A stretch of DNA of 64,000 nucleotides, taken from assembly GCF_028769735.1 (NCBI RefSeq), contig NC_088173.1, positions 66,646,463-66,710,462 on the forward strand, read 5' to 3'. Numbering within the stretch: position 1 is the first letter of the stretch; each line of letters starts with the position of its first letter. A model generated the notes under the pieces. It saw only the letters and a list, made by a program, of their open reading frames with translations. It ran no database searches and had not been told where the DNA came from. The stretch is from Zonotrichia leucophrys gambelii (lineage: Eukaryota > Chordata > Aves > Passeriformes > Passerellidae). The position numbers and the translations under genes are program-made. Shown one piece after another: positions 47,601 through 57,325 of this stretch.

Positions 47601-48315
47601 CACTGCAAAGATCCTGGTAGAGCACATCTTCTCACAGTGGGGCATCCCAAAGGAGATCCACTCAGATCACGGCCAGCGCTTCATTGGGGAGGTCACAAAG
47701 GGGGTGTGTCAGGCCCTGGGAATCAAGCAAAAGCTCCACATCACAGGGCATTTCCAGAAGCCAATCTCAGCAGAGGGACCCAACCAGCCACTAAAGACAG
47801 CCCTGAGGAAGCTTGTGAGCCAGCAAAGGAAAGACTGGGATCATAAGCTCCCACTGACCTTGCTGGCACTGAGGGGGTCTCTGGCATCTCAAACACTTTC
47901 CCCCACAAAATTTCCTCCTGCAAGAGACCCGAAGTTTCTGGAACACTGGTGGCAAGGAGGGGAGCCCCCAGATGAAATGCAGCCCCGCGTCCTGATGGAC
48001 AGGTGGGTCCAGGACATGCTGAGAACGGTGTCAGCCACCTACCACCAGCTTGCCTCAGTGCAGGAGACCAGCATCCCAAAGATGGATAAGCAGCTGGGAG
48101 TGCTGCTGCGCCCCGTGGAGTGGAACACAGGGGACCTGGTCATATACAGAGGGGTTAGGGAGAAGAACCAGGTGCTGGAACCCCAGTGGCTGGGGCCTGT
48201 TAGGGTTGTGAACAAGGCCAGCCCCTCTGTGTACCAGGTAGAAATCAGAAAAGGGGCAAAAAGGCAGGAGAAATGGTTCCATTCTTCACAATTAAAAGCA
48301 TGGAAGGGAAACTAA
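44650..48315 (+). CDS. Endogenous retroviral Pol (protease, RT, RNase H, integrase), RT catalytically dead
   Basis: Open from the gag stop to 48315. Residues are numbered from the GTG at 44680. Protease: DIGAS at 30-34, Asp kept but Thr of DTG replaced by Ile. RT: motif A reads FSVLSL at 271-276, so the catalytic Asp is Ser275. The YXDD box reads CAGD at 338-341, losing Tyr and one Asp. RNase H: Asp644, Glu682, Asp704 and Asp774 are all present. Integrase: HHCC zinc module (AHEQGHLG...CLTC), first catalytic Asp replaced by Glu936, then Asp996 and Glu1032 with the normal 35-residue spacing. A GPY/F-like segment (EPQWLGPVRVV) lies near the C-terminus. An RT like this cannot be expected to polymerise, yet there is no stop or frameshift in 1211 codons. 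Lacking its own Met start, it must be made by readthrough or from another transcript. Confidence 0.88.
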   Translation, partial: GCQAPASPLFVAPIKTDLWGRLIVDTTIGGGVLGQVMLIDIGASYSILNMVPGRAGIFQTSEIIELTRPNGQKSSVPFTGPIPFEIGAAKGSEKFGKIEMKGKPGILAISTLTKMGVVVDLANQALLHCPQIDLPVIPASHRVMSVKAPEILVHPEWEPRVKRVTEQFPQVWARSKLDCGQTDAAVSIKGPDPPPQLQPWYPAEAEDSLWDTVKTLLNQGVLVEQQSTSNAPVWPLRKADGKTWKLTVDFSTLNQVTPMQTSTVVRYPNIMAAIARGSEWFSVLSLTSPSFAIPLHPESWHKFAFTIRGRQFAFTRVPPGFHSAPAICHARVVRMWEQVSHRESVLSCAGDILIHTRTKEKNLEVLAEVLGAVQKTGFRISPTKAQLCWKEVSFVGVTLGEEGRSLEKQRVELIQKMSAPSDVTTLRSFLFLLRLCREFIESYAEKTAPLCHLLKKNTPWEWGPEQEEAVKTLKESVAQAPTLAHPWGDRPYVLQLASTGMGLQATLGQQHSAKLLPVAHASRLLTPAEQQFSDYEREVLALTWALQHWEYVLGSAPVLLRTSCTPVRYLLLGKGDEGPLCCPRMANWGLALTNKEVPGDLSPGAYRVLICAERDGEELGVSLTDPKPRRAPLFESSLSLEEAKERGYVVWFVDGSNYHEEGVPYTGYAAVNRGTGEVVKGRCLPHSIQAAELVAVMAALENTPSDKPLAIFSDSGWVVRVALEWLPLWRERDMQSADGKPVTYAKKLLYLARLAEQRVCPAQIIKVKAHKKGTEEAKWNKEADAKAKQGAKEGLMWKASKVSENGPVLVAPSRHWESVDLVGLQAQDPRLRELVQGKEYKGCKVWKDVSGLILARREGADFPVWVVPGLVRTELVALAHEQGHLGTDKTMVKLQGAGWWPEMREDVERYVSNCLTCAANNPDAKTAKAILGHQRASGPWSKLQMEFIGPLPQTAQGNKYCLVVSDIFTKWVEAFPARNNSASATAKILVEHIFSQWGIPKEIHSDHGQRFIGEVTKGVCQALGIKQKLHITGHFQKPISAEGPNQPLKTALRKLVSQQRKDWDHKLPLTLLALRGSLASQTLSPTKFPPARDPKFLEHWWQGGEPPDEMQPRVLMDRWVQDMLRTVSATYHQLASVQETSIPKMDKQLGVLLRPVEWNTGDLVIYRGVREKNQVLEPQWLGPVRVVNKASPSVYQVEIRKGAKRQEKWFHSSQLKAWKGN

Positions 48316-48332
48316 CGGGGCTGGAGAGGCCT

Positions 48333-48351
48333 CCTTGCTTATGTTTTGCAG
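48333..48351 (+). promoter_or_regulatory. Likely splice acceptor for env mRNA
   Basis: CTTGCTTATGTTTTGCAG, a pyrimidine-rich tract ending in CAG, stops 10 bases before the env start codon at 48362. That is where a subgenomic env message would be spliced. A plausible donor is ATTG/GTGAGA at 42629/42630 in the 5' LTR region, or GAG/GTGGGT near 42828. Confidence 0.5.
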
Positions 48352-48361
48352 ATAAAGGAAA

Positions 48362-50986
48362 ATGGAAGGCGATTGTGACCAGCGGGAAGGGCGATCTTCG
48401 TGGCATCACCAGCCCTGTTTGTGCTGCGGGGAAAATGCTTTCAAATTTGTGATTGCAGGATTTACTTTGCTTTCTGGTATGTGCATAGTGCTGAGCACCC
48501 ACTGTGTCCAACTGACCCATCAGCATCTTGGTAAAAATGTCACTCATTCTCACTTAGAAAGGCACCTTGACACACAGGCCACAGCTCAGCACAGGCTTAG
48601 GAGGCACACAAAAACTGGGACTGATTGGCCCTGGTCCCAAGCTTACATAAGACACACAGGAATCATGGGATTAAATTCTAGCAAAGGCTTAAATTTGTCA
48701 ACAGTGGTTATGCATGGGGCAGAGGTGTACTTGGAAAATGAGTGGGGCTGGGATAGCACAAACAGACTTCCACAGCTGCTGGGAAAGGTGGGACAGCAAA
48801 TAAAGGTGGGGTGCAGGGTAATTAATGGATCCACTCACCAGCAAGTAACTCAAATCTCTGTCATTGAAATAAAAACTAAGAAGAATCAGAACAAAATCTG
48901 TGCTGTGGAAAATTTGGACTGCTGGTACAATTTTACTTTGGTCCAGCCAGTCTTTGTGGTTTGCCTTTGGGCACACAACAGCATGGGGCTGTCCTTTAAA
49001 TTTAAGATCAGCACCACAGCACCCTCATTTGCTGCCATTAAGATCTCAAAGTGCCATTTTTTGGCCTGGCATGCACCCCGTTATGTTGAAATTGGCAACC
49101 AGGTAAAACTGGAAATTAAATACTCCCAAGAAAGTGTTGCTGACCCAATGCAAATTAATGACACCACCGTGACTGTCACAGCCCCTGACAGCCATAAGTG
49201 GATCATTCCACTGACCTGCCTCTGTGAGACCAAAACACTTGATAGATCTGAATTAGACATGGAGGCTTCGTGGTATAATCAGGATTATGGACGCTGCCCA
49301 CACCTGATCATAACCCTCCAGGTGTGGTGTCAAGGAAACCTGAGCGTAGAAATGTCCCCCAAACTCGGAGGAAAGTGGTGGATAGGAGGCCCCGAAGGAT
49401 TTAAAAAAGAATTTGCCATCATTGCTGTCTTGCCCCCTTTCATTTCCAAAATAGGTCCTTACGTAGTGAAGAAAAATCACATCCAGGAGCTGTTGACAGG
49501 GCCTGTCCGGTCACTAAAGAAGGTGGTGCTGTCTCTCTCCACTGTTAACATTTCCTCTGTCAGCCCACACTGTGCCCCTTTCCTGTCCATTCTGCACACT
49601 GGCTGGCTGGCCTGGCTCCACAGCCGCTCCCTCCAGGCCGCCCGGGCCAGGAGGGACCTGCTGGCCACAGCCCTGGGAGGAGGAGCTGCTGGCCTGGGAG
49701 TCCTCAACAGCATGGACGCTGAAGTCTTGGCAAACAAGCTGGAGACTGTCACCTCGGGCGTGCAGGGCCTCCTCAAGCCCCTGAATTCATCCCTGTCCAG
49801 CCTTGGGATGGGGCAGTGGCTTGTGTCAGAGGTGCTTCCCACCTGGGAACAAATAAGTGAGAAAGACCATCAGATGCTGTTGCGAGCCCTGGGCGAGGAA
49901 CAAAGTAACATCTCTCTTGCTCTTAGCTGCATCCAGGCCCAGATGTGGGTGCAGAGTGTTGTTGCAGGCATCCTGAGAGATGGTGACAACGGCATCCTGC
50001 CCACCGAGATCCGAAAGATCGTGTGGGACGCGGCCACAGAGAAGGAGCGGCAGCTCCAGGCCTGGTGGAGGCTCGTCAACTTCACCCACGACCAGGCCCT
50101 CAACGCGGTCATTGCCCACGTCCTCACTGTGGCAGAGGCTCACATTGAAAAGGTTTACCCCATCGTGGCCCTGGGGGTGAACACCAACGGGTCTGTGGTC
50201 TACCCCCTGGAGCACCGCATGTGGGCCAGGGTGTCTGACGGGAGGTGGGAGACGGTGGATTTGGAAGCCTGCATTTTGGAGAGGGGGCTGGGATTCATAT
50301 GCGAAGATGATGCCCTTAAGGCGAGTGATGTGTGCTTTGACACCAAAGAAGGGGTGTGCCACTTTGAGATCAACCCCCAGAGCAGTAACAGAACCATGAT
50401 ACTGTACGTAGGGAAGGGCTGCGTGTGCTTCAGAACTATGTGTAAATACGTGCAGATTAATGAAGCTTATAACCAGACTGTGTTTAGTGACTCAAATATG
50501 TGTGCTTGCAATGTAGCTACTATTAGAGGTTGTGATTTTGTGTATAAACCACCCGTGCTTACTAGCCAGTTGCTAATCAGAAACTATACCTTGTATCGTA
50601 GTATAACCCCAACCCCCATAGGTATGGATTTATCACTTGTAAAAGAAATGTTAGAGCATGCAGATTTGCAGCAGCTGCTAGAAAATGCCAAGGCCCAAGC
50701 TAAAAAGGTCCTAATAACGGTTCACCACGATGGTAAAGTTATAAAACAGGTCATGGAACGAATTAAGAGGGCGGGAGAGCACCACTGGTGGGAAGTTTTT
50801 TTTGGCTGGTCCCCCACGGCCACTGGCATTTTCAACACGCTGCTGCACCCCATTGTAGTCATCCTGCTGATGCAAATCTGTGTGTGCTTTGCCATGGTAG
50901 TCACTTGTTACCGGATGAGGCAGGTGAAGCTCTGCTTTGATAACCAGGTGAAAGGAGCAGGGCTGGCCAAGAGCCTCCTGAAATAG
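48362..50986 (+). CDS. Endogenous retroviral Env, full-length open frame
   Basis: Envelope glycoprotein precursor, 874 residues. A hydrophobic leader lies at about 27-45 after a 26-residue N-terminal extension. There is a furin-type RLRR at 78-81 and a second at 428-431 (RARR). The second is followed by a Gly/Ala-rich fusion-peptide-like stretch (DLLATALGGGAAGLGVLN), so it should divide SU from TM. The TM part is about 443 residues, long for a gammaretrovirus-type TM. I see no CX6CC motif and no classic immunosuppressive LQNR-type segment. The membrane anchor is at about 819-850, then a 24-residue tail. Many N-x-S/T sequons remain. It starts 46 bases after the pol stop, in another frame, and is probably translated from a spliced mRNA. 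No break was seen. Fusogenicity cannot be judged from sequence. Confidence 0.86.
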   Translation: MEGDCDQREGRSSWHHQPCLCCGENAFKFVIAGFTLLSGMCIVLSTHCVQLTHQHLGKNVTHSHLERHLDTQATAQHRLRRHTKTGTDWPWSQAYIRHTGIMGLNSSKGLNLSTVVMHGAEVYLENEWGWDSTNRLPQLLGKVGQQIKVGCRVINGSTHQQVTQISVIEIKTKKNQNKICAVENLDCWYNFTLVQPVFVVCLWAHNSMGLSFKFKISTTAPSFAAIKISKCHFLAWHAPRYVEIGNQVKLEIKYSQESVADPMQINDTTVTVTAPDSHKWIIPLTCLCETKTLDRSELDMEASWYNQDYGRCPHLIITLQVWCQGNLSVEMSPKLGGKWWIGGPEGFKKEFAIIAVLPPFISKIGPYVVKKNHIQELLTGPVRSLKKVVLSLSTVNISSVSPHCAPFLSILHTGWLAWLHSRSLQAARARRDLLATALGGGAAGLGVLNSMDAEVLANKLETVTSGVQGLLKPLNSSLSSLGMGQWLVSEVLPTWEQISEKDHQMLLRALGEEQSNISLALSCIQAQMWVQSVVAGILRDGDNGILPTEIRKIVWDAATEKERQLQAWWRLVNFTHDQALNAVIAHVLTVAEAHIEKVYPIVALGVNTNGSVVYPLEHRMWARVSDGRWETVDLEACILERGLGFICEDDALKASDVCFDTKEGVCHFEINPQSSNRTMILYVGKGCVCFRTMCKYVQINEAYNQTVFSDSNMCACNVATIRGCDFVYKPPVLTSQLLIRNYTLYRSITPTPIGMDLSLVKEMLEHADLQQLLENAKAQAKKVLITVHHDGKVIKQVMERIKRAGEHHWWEVFFGWSPTATGIFNTLLHPIVVILLMQICVCFAMVVTCYRMRQVKLCFDNQVKGAGLAKSLLK

Positions 50987-51180
50987 TCAAGGGCAAGACT
51001 GGGTTGGCCTCTGTGTTTGCCACCAAGAAGATCTTTTGGCTCCGCTGTTGGCTGCAACCCAGTAGGCGTTGAGCGGTGGGGACACACGCCATGCCAGACC
51101 TTGATGACAGGGATGGCCTTCTCTGTTACCAGAGGGCCACCCAGGAGGGGAGGACAGGCCAAGCAACCTGCAGATGGCAT

Positions 51181-51367
51181 GAGTCACAGAATGGCTGAGG
51201 TTGGAAGGGACCTCTAGAGAGATTTCATTTAGTCTGAACCCACCTGCTCAAGCAGATTGCCCAGGACTGTGTTCAGCTGGGTTTTGACCACCTCCATGGA
51301 TGGAGACTCCACAAATTCTCTGGGCAAACCTGTTTCATTGTTTAATCACCCTCATAGCAAAGAAGCA
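51181..51367 (-). mobile_element. CR1 3' fragment within the retroviral 3' LTR
   Basis: TCACAGAATGGCTGAGGTTG, GAAGGGACCTCTAGAGA, CACCTGCTCAAGCAGATTGC, CCTCCATGGATGGAGACTCC and TCACCCTCATAGCAAAGAAG form a classic complementary CR1 3' end. Confidence 0.88.
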
Positions 51368-51490
51368 AAAGTTAGCATAAGTAGCTTGTTTTTGAACTTC
51401 TCATCCCCAAATAGTAATGTTAAGATGCTGCTCTTGTGTGATTTAAGAGTCCTTAAACCAGGGAGATAGGGGTAAGGAAAGCCATGGACA

Positions 51491-52072
51491 CTCTTGGAAG
51501 GTTGTGGTCTATTGCAGCCTGAGACAAATGAAAAGTCTCTGTTTCGGCCCGCACGTTCAAAGAATGAATTGGAGTTCTTAATTTCTTGTCTCAATGTTTA
51601 TTGTATCTTATGTATAAAAATTTTTCTCCTGCCTTGCTGAGGCCCATCCAGCAGGACAGTTCCAGGCACTCTGCCTGCCCCCGGGGCGTATTTACAATAA
51701 CTTCCCAATACCTATAACCTATGTTAAACAGTGAGCTTCTACTCTAAACCAATCTAAAAGTGCCAGCATCACAGCAGAAGATGGAGGTAAAGAAGAAGAA
51801 GAACAAAGGCTATTCACACCCAAGTCCTTGCATCTTGTCCCCAAAACCCCTATTCTAAAACCCCCAAAATCTACTTTTTCAATTAGTGATGATTTTATTA
51901 TTACACTACTTAAACTTCTGTGGCTTTCAGGTCTTCATACAAAGCTGGTAATTTGCTCCAGGGGTCATAATCAAACCCACAGGTGTTCTGGGCTGTGTGC
52001 CAGGGTCTCTGTGCCCCCTGGCAGGGGTCCTGGCCATCCTGGACACCCAGAGGGATGTACTGAGTTCCAACA
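51491..52072 (-). mobile_element. Solo LTR (second family) inside the retroviral 3' LTR
   Basis: On the minus strand it begins TGTTGGAACTCAGTACATCC. It is homologous along its length to 61210-61821: CTCTGTGCCCCCTG, AAGCTGGTAATTTGCTCCA, CAAAATCTACTTTTTCA, CAGCAGAAGATGGAGG, CTAAACCAATCTAAAAGTGC, CTATAACCTATGTTA. The 5-bp duplication GGACA flanks it at 51486-51490 and 52073-52077. Confidence 0.88.
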
Positions 52073-52367
52073 GGACATTGTCTTTGGAAGGAAAGAGAAG
52101 GAAATTTAACACCTGAGCTTGGAAAAGCACCCATGGAAGACAGCAGGGGTGTGAGCAGCCTCAAAGACTTGGAAAGATGATAAAAGATGAGCAGAACAGA
52201 AGACCCTGTAGTCACCATGGACTTTAAGGAGCTGAATCCACATGGACCTTTGCAGCATCACCTCCAGGTTCCCAAGACTCCCAGCACGCCTGGCCAGCGG
52301 ATTGGTGAGATCTTGTTTTTGGAGCCTGGACTTCACTGCTTTGCTTTGCTTAGTTGTGCATGTACTC

Positions 52368-52373
52368 AATAAA
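52368..52373 (+). terminator. AATAAA polyadenylation signal of the 3' LTR
   Basis: AATAAA in TGTACTCAATAAATCTGTCTG at the end of the 3' LTR, correctly placed to end the gag-pol-env transcript. The matching part of the 5' LTR has no AATAAA. Confidence 0.6.
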
Positions 52374-52400
52374 TCTGTCTGTTAGAGAATGGGCTGTCTG

Positions 52401-53895
52401 TTCCATCACTGCCTCTCACTCACTAGCCAGGCTTGTACCCTTGGCTACCCTGGGAAAGAGAAATCCTGGTTAAAAGAAAGAAATGTGGGTTTCCCCTCCC
52501 CTCTTTCATAAGCCCAGATCTCTCACTTGCTTTTTTGTCTGCAGAATATTCACTCAAACACAAAGATTTCAGCCTTGGGCTGCAGGATGGGGCTCTGAGC
52601 TGATGCACAAACTCACACCCCTCTCTCACTCTGCCCCTCCTCACCTGCATCTCTCCCCTGCCTCTGAATACAGAAAGAGCCTCAAAATACACAAAGGGGG
52701 TCTCAAACAATTTTAAAACATGGGCAATTTCAATAATTAGATTAACTACCTCATTTCCAGGCCATGTTCAATTTAATCTCAGAGGTGCTGCACTCTCTGA
52801 GAATGGGGCAGGGGGTGGGGGGTTACACAGACAAAAAACCCTTTGCAATTTAGGTTGAAATAAATAGATAAAATCCTTTAATCCAGCAGAAACCAAATGA
52901 AAACTGAGAAATAAATTTAAAACCCACTTTTCACAATCACTGGGCTGAGAGGTGCAAAGAAATATCATGGTGCTGCAGCATAGGTGTTTTAAAGAAATGC
53001 AAAACTTTCATAAAGACACTTCCCCTTAAAAAATATACATTATAACTGAGCTCATGAAAATATAAATATATAAATAATGGTCTAAACTCACAGAAATCCA
53101 TTTTTTCCTCTCCAAGAAAAACAAATACACCCCATTCACCTTTGGGATGGGAGGTTGAACTCTCCCTTCACCCCTCCCACCTGGCTGGGAAAGGGCCATA
53201 ATCTGATCCCCTCTATGCTTTGCTGTTCCCTTCAGTTTCCCCATCACAAAACCTCACAGAAAACACAGGGTTGTTTGGTTAAAGCACCTTTCTTACTTGC
53301 TAACACCTCACATGTTTCACGCGAACTAATTTCCCAGTGATTAATTACCCCTTTACACAAAGCGTTTACCCCTTACACCACAGAAAATTCCCATTATCCA
53401 CCCTTCAGTCCCACACATGAGCCCTGGGATGATGGTATAGCCACAGGGAAAGGGTTCCTACAGCTACACACAGCTTTTGGCTGAGCACAGAGCCCTGCAC
53501 GTGCATCCTCTGCAGCTGCACCGAGCTGCTCCCTCTGCACAGCCAGCTCGTGTGTGCATGTGGGTTGGGAAAGTTCAGAAGAATGATGAAGTTTCCCCCC
53601 TTAACTGCCATTTGTTTATCACCACAAACCAAGGAGGGCTGTTTTCACAGCAGCAGCACCACTGCTGTGGCTGTGACACACTTGGGGGTGCAGCCTGGGG
53701 ACAGGACTCCAGGATTTGTCTGCTCTGCCAGCAGTTTCAGTAGATGCCAGAAAAGATTCTACCCAAACCTGCCTGCTCTTCTGAGTCAAGTGGGTAACAC
53801 AACTGGATTTATTCCCTGGTCCTTTTGTCCCTATCCTCTCTGCTTTGGGGCAGAGTGGACTCTGTGCAGCACCTGTGAGCAGTGGCCTGTGGAAG
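52401..53895. other. No gene seen
   Basis: Unique-looking sequence downstream of the retrovirus. No exon or repeat family recognised. Confidence 0.35.
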
Positions 53896-54188
53896 CCATC
53901 CATCCATCCATCCATCCATCCATCCATCCATCCATCCATCCATCCATCCATCCATCCATCATCCATCCATCCATCATCCATCCTTCCATCCATCCATCCA
54001 TCCATCATCCATCCATCCATCCATCATCCATCCATCCCTCCATCCATCCATCCATCCATCCATCATCCATCCATCCATCATCCATCCATCCATCCATCCA
54101 TCCATCCATCCATCCATCCATCCATCCATCCATCCATCCATCCATCCATCCATCCATCCATCCATCCATCCATCCATCCATCCATCCA
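53896..54188. repeat. (ATCC)n microsatellite, about 290 bp
   Basis: Almost uninterrupted CCAT tetramers with occasional ATC triplets and single substitutions. The Ser/Ile/His/Pro and Met/Asp/Gly/Trp open frames here are repeat artefacts. Confidence 0.97.
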
Positions 54189-57169
54189 CCACACAGAGGT
54201 GCCACAGCAGCTCCTCACTCCATTTGGGCAGACACAGTCTCCAAAGCCCAGGTGAGTGGAGATACCTGAGATATCAGATCATGGCTGCATGGGGCCATGT
54301 GCAGAGCCAGCCCTGGGCTAAGGACCTGGCAGATACCCTGAGCCCAAACCTCCCACAGGGGCTCCAGTCAAGTGCAGAAGGGGTTCACACCTGGGTCCTT
54401 CCCTGGCTGGGCTGGTACCTGAGCACACGGCTCAGAAAAAGCTCAGACTTTGATTTCCCATCCCCAAACAGATTACAGCATTGTATTTCCACAAAAATGT
54501 TCAACAAAGCTTGGAGCTTTTTGGCGGGGTTCTAAAAGACCATCAAGGGTAATTTCATATCTCTTTGGGCAGGGCCAGCTGGGCAGATTGCTCTGTCAGT
54601 GCTGCCTCTCAAACCCACCATCAGCATTTTAACCACAGCCACCCTCTGGTGCTAACTTTGCTTTTCAGACTTGAGGCTTGGCCATGGCTCTTTTTTCAGT
54701 CTTTCCTTCTCTCTCTTCCCTCTTTTCCACCTCCAGCTTTCACCCTTTCCTGCTCCAGCTGCTTTCCACCTTCCTTAATACCATTTTTATTGCTTCTCAA
54801 GTGTGACTGTCACTCCAGATCATCCCTCAGGAGTGAGAAAGCCCCAGGGACAGTGATAAAAGGGCAGTGATACATCCTGGCTGACCACAGCTTATGGGCA
54901 TGATGGAAGAAATGAGCTTTAGGCAGAGGAATAAGGAATAGCATCAGGACTGAGAGGCACAATAAGGAGAATTCGTTTGAGAGCTAAAATGCTGGGTAGC
55001 TTATCTGGGATGTGGGACAGATTATGGTTTGTGTTGATTTTGTATTTTGTCATAGAGTCTCAGAGAAATTCTGTGATGTGCCAGCACTCAGCATGAAGGG
55101 AGATGCTTGGTTTATTCCTCACAAGAGCCTCAGGAAGTGATCAGATCTATATCAGCCTGGCTGAGAAGGGTCATGAATAACTCAGCAGGGCATTAGTTTA
55201 CTCTTAGGAGTGGTGAAGTGACTGAAGATGTATCCTGCAGAGGAAATTCTTGTGGGCTCACTCATCTTCTTAAAAATAAAACACAACTGAAACAAATTCC
55301 GATTTTGAGAGATGCCTATCACTAATGTAACTGTTGAATTTGGCATGGCTAACAAAAGAGTGTAATTAAGAATTAGGCCTTCTACAGCATGGGACAATCA
55401 AAGTGTTCTTGTTCCTCTTGCTGCTCTCAGCATCCTACCAGTGGATAGGAGTCACAGGAAAGAGAATAAAAAGTCATGAAGTTACTTGAAATAGTGGAGG
55501 CTAGAAGATATGGGGAGAAAATATCTGCCTTAACAACCCTTAAGTTATCCTTGCTCTCCATGAGCAAATGTTGTAAGGCTACAAAGATGCCTGCTTGCCT
55601 AAGCTTTCCTAAGCAAATGGCATCAGAAAGTCTATTAAAAAATGCTAAAAAAAGAGAAAGAAACAAAGGTTCATTTGTTTTAACAGCCCACCCACCAGTG
55701 AACAAGAAAGCACCACCACAACAGCAGTGGTGTGTGTGTCCCCACTTCCTCCACACTTCATCTGAAACCTCGTCTGTAACCTTAACCCAGCGAGCTGCCA
55801 GAGCAGTGAAATCACACTGGGAGGTGAGGGAGCTGTGAGATGGGCAGGGAGCTGTGAGATGGGTGCTGGGGAGCAGATAATGCCACACAGGCTGAGACAG
55901 AGATGGACAGAGCTTGGGGGCTGCTCAGCTCCTTTCCTTCACCAGCTGCTGCTTCTCTCTGCTTGCAGCAGGGTGCAGAGGTGAAAGGCAGGCTGTGCAG
56001 CCCCTGCTCACAGGGCAGGGCAGGCAGGGGCTGGTGCCACAACACCTCCACCACAGACACCCCCAAACACATGCGGTCAGATTTCTGCACTTGTTGAGCT
56101 CAGAAAAAAAAGCAACAAAGAAGAGATGAAAAAGAGCTGTAAACAAACCTGAAGGCAGGCAGTGAACAGCTGGCATCACCTTCTCCATCTGATGTGAGAG
56201 GGAATTTTCTGAAAGCAGAGCCCCTTCTATAAAATCTCCTAATTTTAAGGGTAATTCTAAAGAAATGAGTCCATCTCCTTCTTTAGGCTATGATACCCTC
56301 AGAGTGACATGGAATAACTGACAGGGAAAAGATGTTCATCCCAAGAGTTTTCAAAAAATATCACAGAACTGTAAGTGCTTGAACAGACTCAAATGCCAGC
56401 AATGCCAGTTGCTGGCCATTCACAGACAGCTCCAAAATGCAGACTTTATTTTTAGTGTATTATAATTATAAATTTATATTTCTTTATAGCAATTTAATTT
56501 AATTTAATTTAATTTATATATATATATATATTAATTTATATTAAATTATAAATTTATATTTATTTATTTATACCTGATGGGACCTTATGCTGCTTTGCAG
56601 GATACAACTCTGCTTTCAGGGTGCTGATTTCACATCAGCTTCCCAGTTATCCTTTTCCATGCTGAGCATGGCAGCATGGAGCAGGGATGGAGCTCACACG
56701 TGAAGAAGCTGCTGGTGCACACTCAAATCTGAACACTTCACACAATACAGGTGAGAAAGGTGCCTTCCCAGGGGCCTGTGAGCTCTCTGCATCACAAGCA
56801 CCACTGACATGAGCTTAAGGCCCAGAGACCTCTGTGCATGCCCAGATGTTGCTCCTGAAGTGGAGCCCAGGTGTTGCCTGAGAGAAACCCACAAAAGCTG
56901 AGCCCACGGTGCCCTGATCTGGGCTTGCATGAAACTGCAGCACCAAAACTTCTATTGGCCTCTAAGAAATGGGCAAAAGAGCCAAACCTTGCAAGCTGCT
57001 GAGAAGTGTCACATTCAGTGGTGACACACCACTTTGCCCTGAGTGACTCATTTGTCCAGGCAGAAATGCAGTTTCCTGGTGCTGCAGCAACAGGGGGAGT
57101 GCAGAGCAAGAGAAGGGGCATTAGTGGGGTGAAGCTGAGCAAGGCAGAGTGATTTGTTGTGGTTTTTTA
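54189..57169. other. No gene seen
   Basis: Non-coding by inspection, with an AT-rich low-complexity run (AATTTAATTTA and TATATA) at about 56458-56572. Confidence 0.35.
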
Positions 57170-57325
57170 AGCACAGCATAAGAAGGATGTGGGTCTGCTG
57201 AAGGGAGTCCAGAGGAGGCCATGAGGATGCTCAGAGGGCTGGAGCTCCTCTGCTGTGGAGACAGGATGAGAGAATTGGGGATGTTCAGCTTGGAGAAGGC
57301 TCCAGGGAGACCTTCTGGCATCTTC
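57170..57325 (+). mobile_element. CR1 fragment, plus orientation
   Basis: GTCCAGAGGAGGCCATGAGG, ATGCTCAGAGGGCTGGAGCT, CTCTGCTGTGGAGACAGGAT, GAGAGAATTGGGGATGTTCA and GCTTGGAGAAGGCTCCAGGG are a typical CR1 segment a few hundred bases from the LINE 3' end. Confidence 0.8.

Larger units (their letters stand above)
42240..52400 (+). mobile_element. Ancient endogenous retrovirus with open gag, pol and env
   Basis: Proviral layout on the plus strand: 5' LTR (about 42255-42690), leader, gag, pol in the same frame after one UAG, env, a purine-rich tract (AGGAGGGGAGGACAGG, about 51143-51158) and a 3' LTR (to about 52400). The outer limits are approximate, and neither a primer-binding site nor a target duplication was identified. 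The same-frame gag/pol and a GPY/F-like integrase end recall gamma/epsilon-type elements, whereas the missing Gag zinc knuckle and the long TM subunit do not fit that group neatly. The LTRs are strongly diverged, yet all 2650 codons are open. It may be the counterpart of the chicken locus OVEX1; this needs a database comparison. Confidence 0.88.
51143..52400 (+). repeat. 3' LTR of the endogenous retrovirus, interrupted twice
   Basis: LTR sequence is recognisable at about 51368-51490 and 52078-52400, plus probably a short piece before 51181. A CR1 fragment (51181-51367) and a minus-oriented LTR (51491-52072) are inserted in it. Removing the second insert and one GGACA copy restores GGTAAGGAAAGCCATGGACA running into TTGTCTTTGGAAGG, colinear with the 5' LTR. 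Confidence 0.75.

Noticed and set aside
53550..54535. Open frames of Ser-Ile-His-Pro or Met-Asp-Gly-Trp repeats
   Set aside because: Translation of an (ATCC)n microsatellite.
56792..57142. Minus-strand open frame starting with a signal-peptide-like MLSFTPLMPLLLL
   Set aside because: No splice context, no known domain, and it abuts a CR1 fragment. A Leu-rich start alone is weak evidence.
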